Positions 18,133 through 26,382 of a stretch of DNA of 64,000 nucleotides are shown in pieces. The number at the start of each line of letters is the position of its first letter. Within the stretch, counting starts at the first letter, position 1. A program made the translations under genes and the position numbers. The notes beneath the pieces were generated by a model, which saw nothing but the letters and a program-made list of their open reading frames with translations, searched no databases and was not told where the DNA came from. Source of the stretch: a bacterium (GTDB taxonomy: Bacteria > Armatimonadota > Fimbriimonadia > Fimbriimonadales > Fimbriimonadaceae); assembly GCA_027483535.1 (NCBI GenBank), contig JAIXUN010000002.1:1736001-1800000 (forward strand), written 5' to 3'.

Positions 18133-18678
18133 ATGCCTGGTGAGAACTCTCAGGAATCTCTGCAAGAGAAGCGTTGGCTTACCGCCCTCAACGAGGGCGA
18201 TACCAAGGCTTTGGGCGGGATTTATGAGATGTACGGAGAAAGGATTTTCCGTTACACGTTTCGCATGCTAGGCAACCGTATGGATGCTGAAGATATCACC
18301 GCAGAAACGTTCCTTCGCGTGTTGCGTCGCAGTGGCGAGCTACGCGCGGATGGCGCGTTCCGAACGTGGCTCTTTCGTATCGCGCGGAATTTATGCATCG
18401 ACAAAATGCGGCAACAAAAGCTTATGGAGTTGCCGCCCGACGCTCAGCACCCAGGTTCTGAAGAAAAGACTGCTTTACGGATCACCGTTCAGCAAGCTTT
18501 GGCGGAACTGCCGGTTGAGTATCGGGAGCCCCTCGTTCTCTGCGATTTGGAGGACATGGCGGCTCGCGAGGCAGCGGAGGTTCTGAAAATCAGCGTTCCA
18601 GCGCTGAAATCTCGACTCTACAGAGGACGTAGAGCGCTCCGCGACAAGCTAGGAAGCACCTTGGAGAAAACGTCATGA
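18133..18678 (+). CDS. ECF-type RNA polymerase sigma factor
   Basis: 181 residues. Region 2 spans about 20-90 (IYEMYGERIFRYTFRMLGNRMDAEDITAETFLRV, with AEDITAETF, and FRTWLFRIARNLCIDKMRQQ), and region 4 spans about 120-175 (ALAELPVEYREPLVLCDLEDMAAREAAEVLKISVPALKSRLYRGRRAL). There is no region 1 or 3. Its TGA overlaps the ATG of the next gene by four bases, the common coupling of a sigma factor to its anti-sigma factor. The upstream gap holds TACAAT at about 18085, a possible -10 element. The regulon is unknown. Confidence 0.93.
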   Translation: MPGENSQESLQEKRWLTALNEGDTKALGGIYEMYGERIFRYTFRMLGNRMDAEDITAETFLRVLRRSGELRADGAFRTWLFRIARNLCIDKMRQQKLMELPPDAQHPGSEEKTALRITVQQALAELPVEYREPLVLCDLEDMAAREAAEVLKISVPALKSRLYRGRRALRDKLGSTLEKTS

Positions 18679-18959
18679 ACACGGAACTGTACCGAAAGCT
18701 AGTCGACATGTACGCGGAGAGAGAACTCCCCGCCGAACTAGAGGACCAAATGGATTTGGTCGCTGAAACCGACGCTGAACTCAAGCGAGACATGCACTCG
18801 CTGCGCAACACTGTAGATGCCCTGAAGGCAGTCCCTTCGGAATTTACCGAAGAGTCTTACCAGCGCATTCTCATCAAGCTTTACGCTCACGCGGGGGCCA
18901 TCGACACTCAGGCGCCCACGCCAAAGCATTTCCAATATCAACTGCCTATTCAAGGCTAA
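18675..18959 (+). CDS. Putative anti-sigma factor (no zinc motif, no membrane helix)
   Basis: 94 residues, acidic and helical. It begins NTELYRKLVDMYAERELPAELEDQMDLVAETDAELKRDMHSL, similar to the zinc-binding-less N-terminus of anti-sigma domains. There is no HxxxCxxC (ZAS) motif and no transmembrane segment. The assignment rests on its 4-base overlap with the ECF sigma gene and its size. A dedicated co-regulator of the sigma factor is likely, but the mechanism cannot be read here. It is followed by dnaN after 12 bases. Confidence 0.6.
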   Translation: MNTELYRKLVDMYAERELPAELEDQMDLVAETDAELKRDMHSLRNTVDALKAVPSEFTEESYQRILIKLYAHAGAIDTQAPTPKHFQYQLPIQG

Positions 18960-18971
18960 GTAGCACCCAGT

Positions 18972-20075
18972 ATGAAGTTAACCTGTCCGAAGAAAGAGTT
19001 CCACGAGGCCGTTAGCGCAGCTGCGGCGGCTTCAAGTGTCCGAACATCGGTACACATCCTTCAATCGGTGAAAATCGATGCGACGGGTGACCGAGTACGA
19101 ATCGTAGGCTGCGACGGCGAAATGTGGGCCGAGCGACGACTTCCCTGCATCATCGAAGAGCCGGGGCAAATCTGCCTCCCTGCGAAGATGCTCACCGAAT
19201 TGGTCGCTTCCCTTGCCGAGGGCGATGTGACGCTGCAAACCATTGATGGTTCCAGCGTTTTGGTCACCCAGAAGAATTCGGAGTACCGGGTTCCTTCGCT
19301 GGATGCCGCAGACTTCCCTGAGCCTCCGGAATACGGCGGAGACGCCAACCTGAGCCTGCCGATGGGTGAGCTCAAGAACGCGGTCGATTCGGTGATCTTT
19401 GCCGTCTCGGCAGACCCTCACCGGCAGCAGTTGCAAGGTGTACTCTTGAACTACAACGGAGAGGTTCTCACCTTGGTGGCAACCGACACCCACCGATTGG
19501 CGGTTCGCAAACTTGAGAAGGGCGGCATCGGCGACAACGTGAACGCGGTTGTCCCGGAGAAAGCGCTGAAGGCCATTAAGAGCCTTCCGCTGGCCGAAGG
19601 TGACGTGGTCACCGTGAAGTTCGGCGGCGGTCGAGCCGGAGTCGAATCCGACTCAGCACTCGTCGTGACTCAGCTTCTGGCAGGCACCTATCCTAACTGG
19701 GAGCGAGTGGTCCCCAACGAGACCACCCGAAGCTGGTCGGTGGAATCTGATCAACTTGAGGACCGCGTGAAACGAGCCCTTATCGTTGCTCGCGAAAGTG
19801 CTTTCCGAATTCGCTTCAAGGGCGAATCCGACCAACTCCTCATCTCGGCGAAGGGGGAAGAGCGAGGCGAGGCGAAAGAAGAGTTGTTGATGGTGGGTGC
19901 GAACGGAGACGTAGAGATTGCCTTCAACGGCAAGTACGTCCTGGACGCGCTTTCTCCAATCAAGGGTCCGGGGGTTCGTGTCGAGATGACCGAGTCCATG
20001 CGGCCTGCCGTCTTCCGACCTGCAGACGATGAGCAGAACTACTTCTGCGTCATCATGCCGATGTCGCTCAACTAA
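18972..20075 (+). CDS. dnaN: DNA polymerase III beta subunit (sliding clamp)
   Basis: The ring clamp that keeps DNA polymerase on the template. 367 residues, the normal length, with the three clamp domains. It begins MKLTCPKKEFHEAVSAAAAAS and has the family phrases VRIVGCDGEMWAER, LPAKMLTELVASL, PHRQQLQGVLLNY and VATDTHRLAVRKLE. The C-terminus EQNYFCVIMPMSLN is the normal end. It lies 12 bases after the putative anti-sigma gene rather than in a dnaA-dnaN-recF block, and no dnaA, recF or DnaA boxes are visible, which is unusual. A terminator follows. Confidence 0.96.
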   Translation: MKLTCPKKEFHEAVSAAAAASSVRTSVHILQSVKIDATGDRVRIVGCDGEMWAERRLPCIIEEPGQICLPAKMLTELVASLAEGDVTLQTIDGSSVLVTQKNSEYRVPSLDAADFPEPPEYGGDANLSLPMGELKNAVDSVIFAVSADPHRQQLQGVLLNYNGEVLTLVATDTHRLAVRKLEKGGIGDNVNAVVPEKALKAIKSLPLAEGDVVTVKFGGGRAGVESDSALVVTQLLAGTYPNWERVVPNETTRSWSVESDQLEDRVKRALIVARESAFRIRFKGESDQLLISAKGEERGEAKEELLMVGANGDVEIAFNGKYVLDALSPIKGPGVRVEMTESMRPAVFRPADDEQNYFCVIMPMSLN

Positions 20076-20088
20076 GGGCAACCAAGCA

Positions 20089-20127
20089 AAAGGGCTGACC
20101 GATGTAAGTCGGTCAGCCCTTTTTTGT
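20089..20127 (+). terminator. Intrinsic terminator of dnaN
   Basis: AAGGGCTGACCGA, a short loop, TCGGTCAGCCCTT, then TTTTTGTTT. 11-13 bp stem and a U-rich tail, about 15 bases after the dnaN stop. Confidence 0.93.
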
Positions 20128-20175
20128 TTCTGGATAAAGACGAAATCTAATCTCCCGCGCAACTCGCCGGGGAAA

Positions 20176-20607
20176 TCAATCGACGGTGCAGGCCGGATTC
20201 GTGCACGAGCACTTGTGCGAAAGTCGCTTGTTGAGAATGTGGAAGACCACCATCGAAGAAGCGCCCGCGACGGAGAGCATCCAAGAGAGCGGATTCGCGT
20301 GAGAGTGACCGCCGTGGTCGTGCCCGCCTCCCGCCTGGTGACGCAGCACGATGAAGAAAAGTCCGACCACGAAAAGAACCGTTGGCCAGAACGATCGGTG
20401 TTTTCGGAATCCTTGAACGACGGCGAACGATCCAAGCGAGAGTGTAACGGTCAGGAAAACCACTTCGCTCGTCTCAGAGGCAAGGAATCCCATGCCGACG
20501 GTCGAAAGCAGACCGAGCGCGACGCCAGATAAGGCGCAATGGATCGCGCATGCCGTTCCGGCAATTGCTCCAAGCCTATCGACGTTCACTCGCGACATCC
20601 TCAACAT
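20176..20607 (-). CDS. MerC-like membrane protein
   Basis: About 143 residues from the chosen start. Four membrane helices and the N-terminal signature DRLGAIAGTACAIHCALSGVALG (Cys and His-Cys pair in helix 1), typical of the MerC domain family of metal or mercury transport-like proteins. A His-rich loop (GGGHDHGGHSH) lies between helices 3 and 4 and the C-terminus is KCSCTNPAC. No mer operon genes flank it, so the substrate is unknown; heavy-metal or zinc handling is possible. AGGGG lies 5 bases before ATG 20607; 20598 is an alternative start. Confidence 0.75.
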   Translation of the reverse strand: MLRMSRVNVDRLGAIAGTACAIHCALSGVALGLLSTVGMGFLASETSEVVFLTVTLSLGSFAVVQGFRKHRSFWPTVLFVVGLFFIVLRHQAGGGHDHGGHSHANPLSWMLSVAGASSMVVFHILNKRLSHKCSCTNPACTVD

Positions 20608-20660
20608 TCTACCCCTACTGGGTATCGGATGTTGCCTCGCAAACACTAGAGGCGCTTTTG

Positions 20661-23600
20661 TTACCCGCTCAAGTTCTCATCTGCCTTGTAGCCGGCCCAG
20701 TCCTCTCCCGTACGCTTGACTTTCTGTAACCGTCTATAAACCTCGGCTGCCAACCATTCGTTAACGACGCTCTGGAACGTCGGATCTGCCATGTACTTCC
20801 CGAAGATGTCCTCGTTTTGCTCCATCCGCTCTACCATGAGGTTCTCTACATGCCCCCCAAACAGTAGGGCGAATTTGTCAGCTGGGTTGGCGTTCGCCGC
20901 TTGCGCCAGGGCGGAGTCTGCCGTTGCATCCTCAACGATCTGATCAAAGAACAGCTGGTCCGCCTCAGTGAAATCTGTTCCGAACCGGTCATTTACGACG
21001 TCGATCAATTTTGAAAGTCGAACCCGCTCTTCGCGCACCAGCCCTGTACCCGTTGCCGATGGACCATCCAGCGGTCGTGCTTGCCCCTCGCCGAGGCTTA
21101 TCGAGCCCTCGCTGATTTTTTGAATTCGATAGTACTTTAGACGCACTTCATCGTCAAACGTGTAGGTTGGGCCTGTCCCACGACGTGGTAGCTTCGCACC
21201 CAAGAATCGTAGAAACGTATAGAGGCGCTCTAAGTCGCTGTCCTGATAAGGAATGATCTGGCTCAAGAAGCCATACAGATTCCGAAAAGCGACCAGTTTG
21301 CCTCGCCAAAGCTCAGCCTCATCCTCGTCTTGCTGACGCCACTTGGTGAAGCGATCCACCGCCATATCCAGAACAGCGTTCATTTTTTGGTGGTCGCTTG
21401 GACTCTGCCTTTCCTTTGGAGCGAAGTACACCTCGGCAAATCGGTCAACTTCTTCGTGGCGGTAAACATCCGCCTGGTCTAATTCGCCCTTCAGTTCATA
21501 GAGCCGAGCCGGATCCGGTTCCTCTCCCATCACCGCCCCCTCGTAATACTGCTTAAAGGCCTCCCGAATCTCTTCCCGGTCATTGACGAAGTCGAGGACG
21601 AATGTGTCTTCCTTCAGCGACTGCGTACGGTTCAGCCTTGAGAGGGTCTGGACGGCCTGGATGCCTGCCAAGCGCTTGTCAACGTACATCGTGTGCAGCA
21701 ACGGTTGATCAAAACCGGTCTGGTATTTCTCGGCGACCAATAAGACCTGATACTCAGGCGTGGCAAACAGCTCTGGAACTTCGGACTCTTTGATTCCGCC
21801 GTTCATCCCGACCTCGGTGTAAGTCTTGTCCGACACCTTATCGTCTTGTACGACGCCGGAAAACGCAACAAGAGACTTGATGTGCTTGTAACCCTTCTCC
21901 CGTAGATACTTGTCAAAGCTGTGCTTGTATCGCACCGCACTCAGCCGTGAGTCCGTCACCACCATCGCCTTGGCCTTGCCGCCAATCTTGTGGCGAGTCA
22001 CAGCGTTGAAGTGCTCTATCATCACCTCCGTTTTCTGGGCGATATTGTGCGGGTGCAGCTTCATGAACCTAGCGAGTGCCCGTGCCGCTTTCTTTCGCTC
22101 AACTTCGGGATCATCTTCTGCCTTCTGAAGCAGCTTGTAGTACACGCCGTAGGTCGTGTAGTTCTGTAAGACGTCGAGGATGAAGCCTTCCTCGATAGCC
22201 TGCCTCATGGTGTACCGGTGGAACGGCTGACCGTCCCTGCCAAACACGGCAACCGTCTTATGCTTCGGAGTGGCTGTGAAGGCGAAGAAGCTGAGGTTGT
22301 CCTGCCTGCCACGCTTGGCAAGGGATCGGAACATTTCGGCAAGCTTTTCTTCTCCCTCTTCAGCAGCTTGGGCCTTGGCCTTCTCCAACAGATCCTCACC
22401 ACCAAGAACGCCTTTCAGTTCCGTAGCCGACTCACCCGACTGCGAACTATGTGCTTCGTCAACAATGACCGCGTACCGCTTGGTAGCCAGCTGGCCGGAT
22501 GACTTCTCCCCCCTCTCCTCCGCCATCTTGAGGATCTGCCCCGTCACGAACGGGAACTTCTGAAGCGTCGTGATGATGATCGGGACACCGCCTTGAAGAG
22601 CAAGCGTCAACTGCTTCGAATCTTCGTCGATCTTCTGAACGACGCCCTGCCTGTGCTCAAACTGGTAGATCGTGTCTTGCAGTTGCTGGTCAAGGACTCG
22701 CCTGTCGGTGATCACGATAACGCTATCAAAAACCTTACGGTCTTGAGGGTCATGGAGTGAGGCCAACCGATGGGCAACCCAAGCAATTGTATTGCTCTTT
22801 CCACTACCGGCGGAGTGCTCGATCAAGTAGTTATGCCCCGGCCCTTCCGCCTTCGCCGCCGCTTCAATCTGCCGTACCGCCAGCAACTGGTGGTAGCGGG
22901 GGAAGATCATTGTCTCTTTCTTGACCTTTTGTCCGGTGTCGGTACGCTTCTCTTCGATCTGCAGGTGAAGGAAGCGGCCCAAAAGGTCTAAGAGGCTGTC
23001 TCTTTGCAGCACCTCTTCCCACAGGTACGCAGTCTTATAGCTTCGCCCTTCGGGATCCGGTGGGTTACCTTTACCGCCCTGATTTCCCTTGTTAAAGGGC
23101 AGAAAGAACGTGCTCTTGCCCGCCAGCCGGGTCGTCATCCACACTTCGTCGGGATCAGCCGCAAAGTGAACCAGTGTCCGCTTCTTGTACTCGAAGATCG
23201 TCTCTCGAGGATCTCGGTCGTTCATGTACTGGTGGATGGCGTTGCGAACAGTCTGCCCCGTGATCGGATTCTTGAGTTCGACCGTCGCCACCGGGATGCC
23301 ATTGACGCTGATCGTCATGTCCAGTGAGTTTCCGTGCTTCTCTGAGTAGACCAACTGCCGAGTGACTCCGACCCGATTCGACCGGTAGCGCTCCTCAAGT
23401 TCGGGATTCAGACCGTGAGCGGCCCGAAAGAAGGCGACTCGGAGCGTCCGACCGTAGCACTTGAAACCGTGCCGAAGGGTAGCTAATGATCCGTAGGTGT
23501 CCATCCAGGCCACCAGGTCTCGGAGAACCTGAGCCTCGGTCTTTTCGCCCAAGAAAGCTTCGATCTTTGCCCACTCTTTAGGTTGGGTCACCCGGATGAA

Positions 23601-23726
23601 TCCGATGACTTCCGCCGGAAAGATCGCCCGTTCTGGGTCGAATCCCGCCTTGTCCACGCTGAGGTAACCACTCTTAAGAAGGGTGGTCTGACAGACGGAT
23701 TCAAAGGCGGTCTCGGTGTGGATCAT
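20661..23726 (-). CDS. hsdR: Type I restriction enzyme HsdR subunit
   Basis: The motor and nuclease of the type I R-M system: translocates DNA and cuts it distantly from the recognition site. 1021 residues, normal. The N-terminal PD-(D/E)XK nuclease is near residue 135-155 (DMTISVNGIPVATVELKNP); Walker A EHSAGSGKSNTIAW is near 307; the DEAH box VDEAHSSQSG is near 424; SF2 motifs continue through VAEKYQTGFDQP and QTLSRLNRTQ. The C-terminal region is the HsdM-binding part. It is the last gene of the operon, 3 bases after ptuB. All expected catalytic motifs look intact. Confidence 0.96.
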   Translation of the reverse strand: MIHTETAFESVCQTTLLKSGYLSVDKAGFDPERAIFPAEVIGFIRVTQPKEWAKIEAFLGEKTEAQVLRDLVAWMDTYGSLATLRHGFKCYGRTLRVAFFRAAHGLNPELEERYRSNRVGVTRQLVYSEKHGNSLDMTISVNGIPVATVELKNPITGQTVRNAIHQYMNDRDPRETIFEYKKRTLVHFAADPDEVWMTTRLAGKSTFFLPFNKGNQGGKGNPPDPEGRSYKTAYLWEEVLQRDSLLDLLGRFLHLQIEEKRTDTGQKVKKETMIFPRYHQLLAVRQIEAAAKAEGPGHNYLIEHSAGSGKSNTIAWVAHRLASLHDPQDRKVFDSVIVITDRRVLDQQLQDTIYQFEHRQGVVQKIDEDSKQLTLALQGGVPIIITTLQKFPFVTGQILKMAEERGEKSSGQLATKRYAVIVDEAHSSQSGESATELKGVLGGEDLLEKAKAQAAEEGEEKLAEMFRSLAKRGRQDNLSFFAFTATPKHKTVAVFGRDGQPFHRYTMRQAIEEGFILDVLQNYTTYGVYYKLLQKAEDDPEVERKKAARALARFMKLHPHNIAQKTEVMIEHFNAVTRHKIGGKAKAMVVTDSRLSAVRYKHSFDKYLREKGYKHIKSLVAFSGVVQDDKVSDKTYTEVGMNGGIKESEVPELFATPEYQVLLVAEKYQTGFDQPLLHTMYVDKRLAGIQAVQTLSRLNRTQSLKEDTFVLDFVNDREEIREAFKQYYEGAVMGEEPDPARLYELKGELDQADVYRHEEVDRFAEVYFAPKERQSPSDHQKMNAVLDMAVDRFTKWRQQDEDEAELWRGKLVAFRNLYGFLSQIIPYQDSDLERLYTFLRFLGAKLPRRGTGPTYTFDDEVRLKYYRIQKISEGSISLGEGQARPLDGPSATGTGLVREERVRLSKLIDVVNDRFGTDFTEADQLFFDQIVEDATADSALAQAANANPADKFALLFGGHVENLMVERMEQNEDIFGKYMADPTFQSVVNEWLAAEVYRRLQKVKRTGEDWAGYKADENLSG

Positions 23727-23729
23727 GGC

Positions 23730-24368
23730 TTACGTAAACTGCGGCAATGCCGACTCAAGAACAAAGCTAAACGATGGAAGTTTATCCGCCACTACCGCAC
23801 ATGCTTTCTCCAAGAAGGATGCGACCGATCCTCCACCATCTATCTCAGCTATAAGGCCCTCTAACGTTGCGTTGATCGCCGCATATCTGTCCTCTGTCAA
23901 TCTTGAGTTGTCGAGCCGGAGGTTTCTCACCATTGCCGATCCTCTGTCGGATGTTGACCCGATGCACCCGTTCAAGTCGAAGGTGAAGTGGGAACCGCAA
24001 GTTGGCTCCAGCGGGCTGATGTAGCGGTCGTCAAACCAATCTTTGCGAACCGATTCACCGTAGTGGGGATCCTCGTAGGTTTTGTGAGCACCGACGAGAT
24101 TTGACCAGTTCACATCCTCGCCCGCAAGCTCGTCATCCCTCCATTGTTCACGACAAATCGAGTAAGGCTTGACATGCTCCAAAGTGCATTCAGTAATCGC
24201 ACGTCCCGTGTAAACACATAGACCCAACTGCTCCTTCAGAGCAGCTTGGCGGATGCTCGATGAATTAGGAATACCAACTCTAAAGTCAGCCCGCTCTCCC
24301 ATGCTCTTCTTTTCGCTCACCCATTCGGACAGAGCAGGCGGCGGTTGCCCCTTCACAACCGGCCTCAC
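23730..24368 (-). CDS. ptuB: HNH protein, PtuB-like (TIGR02646-type), Septu component
   Basis: 212 residues, GTG start overlapping the ptuA stop (GTGA). It begins RPVVKGQPPPALSEW, the characteristic start of the TIGR02646/PtuB family. The HNH region is at about 50-95: CVYTGRAI, then LEHVKPYS, then NWSNLVGAHKTYED. In relatives the first Cys pair is CxxC and the second near NLLxxC..C; here the second member of each pair is missing (CVYT; LVGAHK), while the EH and N residues of the catalytic site remain. It is immediately downstream of an ATPase gene that looks like PtuA. Septu restricts phage in B. thuringiensis and others through an ATPase/HNH complex. The zinc-knuckle loss is a feature worth checking. 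Confidence 0.8.
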   Translation of the reverse strand: MRPVVKGQPPPALSEWVSEKKSMGERADFRVGIPNSSSIRQAALKEQLGLCVYTGRAITECTLEHVKPYSICREQWRDDELAGEDVNWSNLVGAHKTYEDPHYGESVRKDWFDDRYISPLEPTCGSHFTFDLNGCIGSTSDRGSAMVRNLRLDNSRLTEDRYAAINATLEGLIAEIDGGGSVASFLEKACAVVADKLPSFSFVLESALPQFT

Positions 24369-25687
24369 TTTCTCAACCTCAGCATCAACTCGGCTTTCGT
24401 TCGAAGGGCCTGCAACTGGTCAAACTCGCCGTACTCAGTCGTTATCTTCTCAACGAGTCGTAATGCCTCTTCAGGCCGCCTTTCTTTGATCGCCTTGTCG
24501 ACCTCGGCCAGTTCTTTTCGGGATTGCTCCGACCGATCAGGGGTATCCATGACGTTACGAAGAATCCAAGCCGAATCCATCCCCAAGGTTTGGTCTAGCG
24601 GTTCTTTCCCGATCAGATGAACCCGGTCATGGCTGACCTCCCCGATCACCTGCGGGCTATGGGTCGTCACGATGAACTGGCACTTCGGAAAGGTTCGTTC
24701 TAGCCGGTGCAAGACCTCACGCTGCCACTGAGGGTGAAGGTGAAGCTCGATCTCGTCGATCAGAATGCAAGCCGCTCCATCCTTCGTCGGGTCGTCAAGT
24801 TGTGGATATGCCATTGAAAGCCTGCGTGTAATTTCCAACACCAGGGCTAGAATCCCTCTCTCACCGTCGGACAAATCGAAAAGATCGAACCTTCGATGAG
24901 CTTTGACTGCAGTTAGTGTTGGTTCGAGGTCTCCCCTCCGAGGCCTTGGGCATACAGCTTGGATTGACGCTGGCAAGAATTCCAAGATTGCTTTGTCCAA
25001 TGCATCAGCCCGCCGCTTGGCTCCACCGCCTTCCGTGGCAAGGGCCCTTTGAGCTAGCCACCATTCAGCCGCCTGGAGCAAATTGAATCGCCTGTCCGAT
25101 AGCGCCTGTGCTGACGCCAAAAAGGTGGCCTGTGCCGAGCTTGTTTCAGTCGTCAGAAGCGACCTGTGTGCCGAGAAGAAAATGGTGAATCCTGACGCAC
25201 TCCCCCGGGATGGTTCGTCGGAAGCAAATCTGAATGCTTTTGGACGTTCAACTGAAGAGTAGTTGCGAATAAGTCGCTCAATATCCTCCGGTGAGTGACC
25301 TTCTTTGTGAAGCTGTTTCCGGAATCTTTTGCGCCAGACTTCGGTTGTCTCGCCCATAGAGCGGCGAAACTGCGAGGAATCGCCAACGGCTGTCTCGTGG
25401 CGATCCAGATGCGCTAGATATTCATATTCCTTCTGCCCAAGTGTGAACTTAGCGGATAAATCATAAGCCCCAGCACCTTTTCGAATGTCGGAGGTCTCAC
25501 CGCCTAAAACGGCGCCTGCCCCATGCAGTTGACGATGTACTCTTGACATGATAATTCGCAGAGCGTATAGAGCGGTGGATTTTCCGGCCCCGTTGACGCC
25601 TGCGATGAGGTTGATACCTGGCTTGAAGGTAAATATTGCCGACTCGTGGCCCCGGAAGTTGGTGAGTTCGAGCTGGTTGATGATCAT
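24365..25687 (-). CDS. ptuA: AAA/ABC ATPase, PtuA-like (Septu)
   Basis: 440 residues. An N-terminal ABC/RecF-like ATPase begins MIINQLELTNFRGHESAIFTFKPGINLIAGVNGAGKST (Walker A near residue 30-38); the signature LSDGERGILALVLEI is near 273; Walker B plus D-loop ILIDEIELHLHPQW is near 309, followed by the switch histidine TTHSPQVIGEV. The C-terminal 80 residues are helical. It overlaps hsdS upstream and ptuB downstream by four bases each. Paired with a TIGR02646-type HNH gene and no toprim domain, it is best called Septu PtuA; OLD-like or retron-associated ATPases are the alternatives, but no reverse transcriptase is present. Confidence 0.82.
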   Translation of the reverse strand: MIINQLELTNFRGHESAIFTFKPGINLIAGVNGAGKSTALYALRIIMSRVHRQLHGAGAVLGGETSDIRKGAGAYDLSAKFTLGQKEYEYLAHLDRHETAVGDSSQFRRSMGETTEVWRKRFRKQLHKEGHSPEDIERLIRNYSSVERPKAFRFASDEPSRGSASGFTIFFSAHRSLLTTETSSAQATFLASAQALSDRRFNLLQAAEWWLAQRALATEGGGAKRRADALDKAILEFLPASIQAVCPRPRRGDLEPTLTAVKAHRRFDLFDLSDGERGILALVLEITRRLSMAYPQLDDPTKDGAACILIDEIELHLHPQWQREVLHRLERTFPKCQFIVTTHSPQVIGEVSHDRVHLIGKEPLDQTLGMDSAWILRNVMDTPDRSEQSRKELAEVDKAIKERRPEEALRLVEKITTEYGEFDQLQALRTKAELMLRLRK

Positions 25688-26382
25688 GCCGATCCCCCAA
25701 TGTCTAGTTGGCCGCTGACGGCTTCGTGGATCAGGGACCGACGGCGCTCTCTAAGCAGAGTGACATACCGACTTAGAATAGACTCGTCGCCGGACTGGGC
25801 TTGAATCGAGCCAATCAGCGCATCGATCTTCGCCGTCTCCCGGTCGAGGAAGTCCGTAAGTCGTCTTTGAACGACCAGTGGAGGAACGGCGAACGCCGTG
25901 TTCGCCATGTCTTCGGACTCCAAGCTCTCGACGGTTGCACCCGCTTTGCGCCATTGCGCAAGCAGACGGTCTTGGCTGCCTTCGATCACATACCGAAGAA
26001 ACTCTGGACGGCAGTCCTCTCGCAACAGGAGTGCCCGCATGTCCTGGTTCAAGGTGACCGGAACCTGGTTAATGGCGACCGGGATCGTATGCTTCAGGAT
26101 TCCAGAACGACAAACGATCAAGACGGCCCGGTCCTTGATCAGCTGTGTCGTGCTTCCATCAAGGGCAAGCTCGCTGATGTGATCTTCCGTGTCGAGCACT
26201 TGCGGTGACTTCATGTCCTTGGGTGAGACCCAAGGAATGTCGCCAGACCAAAACTCTGGCTTTTCTTTAGAAGGCGTCCCGCCACCGACACTTCTTGCGA
26301 GATAGCGAAGTGGAACTCGCTTCCAGGTGCTTGGCGCATCTGGTGTTGCTTCAAGTCGAATGCTCAGCTTAGCCGCCATCAT
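25684..26382 (-). CDS. hsdS: Type I R-M specificity subunit HsdS, half-size with one TRD
   Basis: About 233 residues, roughly half the usual length of 400-450. It has one target-recognition domain (WKRVPLRYLARSVGGGTPSKE... and the block FWSGDIPWVSPKDM) and one conserved spacer (RETAKIDALIGSIQAQ and LLRERRRSLIHEAVSGQLDI), the second TRD being absent. Two such half subunits could dimerise and recognise a palindromic site, as known for truncated HsdS forms. GGAGGG lies 3 bases before ATG 26382 and 6 before the next ATG (26379), so the start could be either; 26424 would add unrelated residues. It overlaps the DUF5655 gene by 14 bases. Confidence 0.85.
   Translation of the reverse strand: MMAAKLSIRLEATPDAPSTWKRVPLRYLARSVGGGTPSKEKPEFWSGDIPWVSPKDMKSPQVLDTEDHISELALDGSTTQLIKDRAVLIVCRSGILKHTIPVAINQVPVTLNQDMRALLLREDCRPEFLRYVIEGSQDRLLAQWRKAGATVESLESEDMANTAFAVPPLVVQRRLTDFLDRETAKIDALIGSIQAQSGDESILSRYVTLLRERRRSLIHEAVSGQLDIGGSA

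Noticed and set aside
20176-20607. Mercury-resistance operon
   Set aside because: Only a MerC-like gene; no merA, merR, merT or merP near it.
20607-20661. Copy of the tRNA-Arg 3' end as the far attachment site of the defence operon
   Set aside because: No matching stretch was found by eye around 20.6 kb.
24365-25687. Retron Ec78-type PtuAB effector
   Set aside because: No reverse transcriptase or msr/msd-like region is in the operon, so Septu is the better name.
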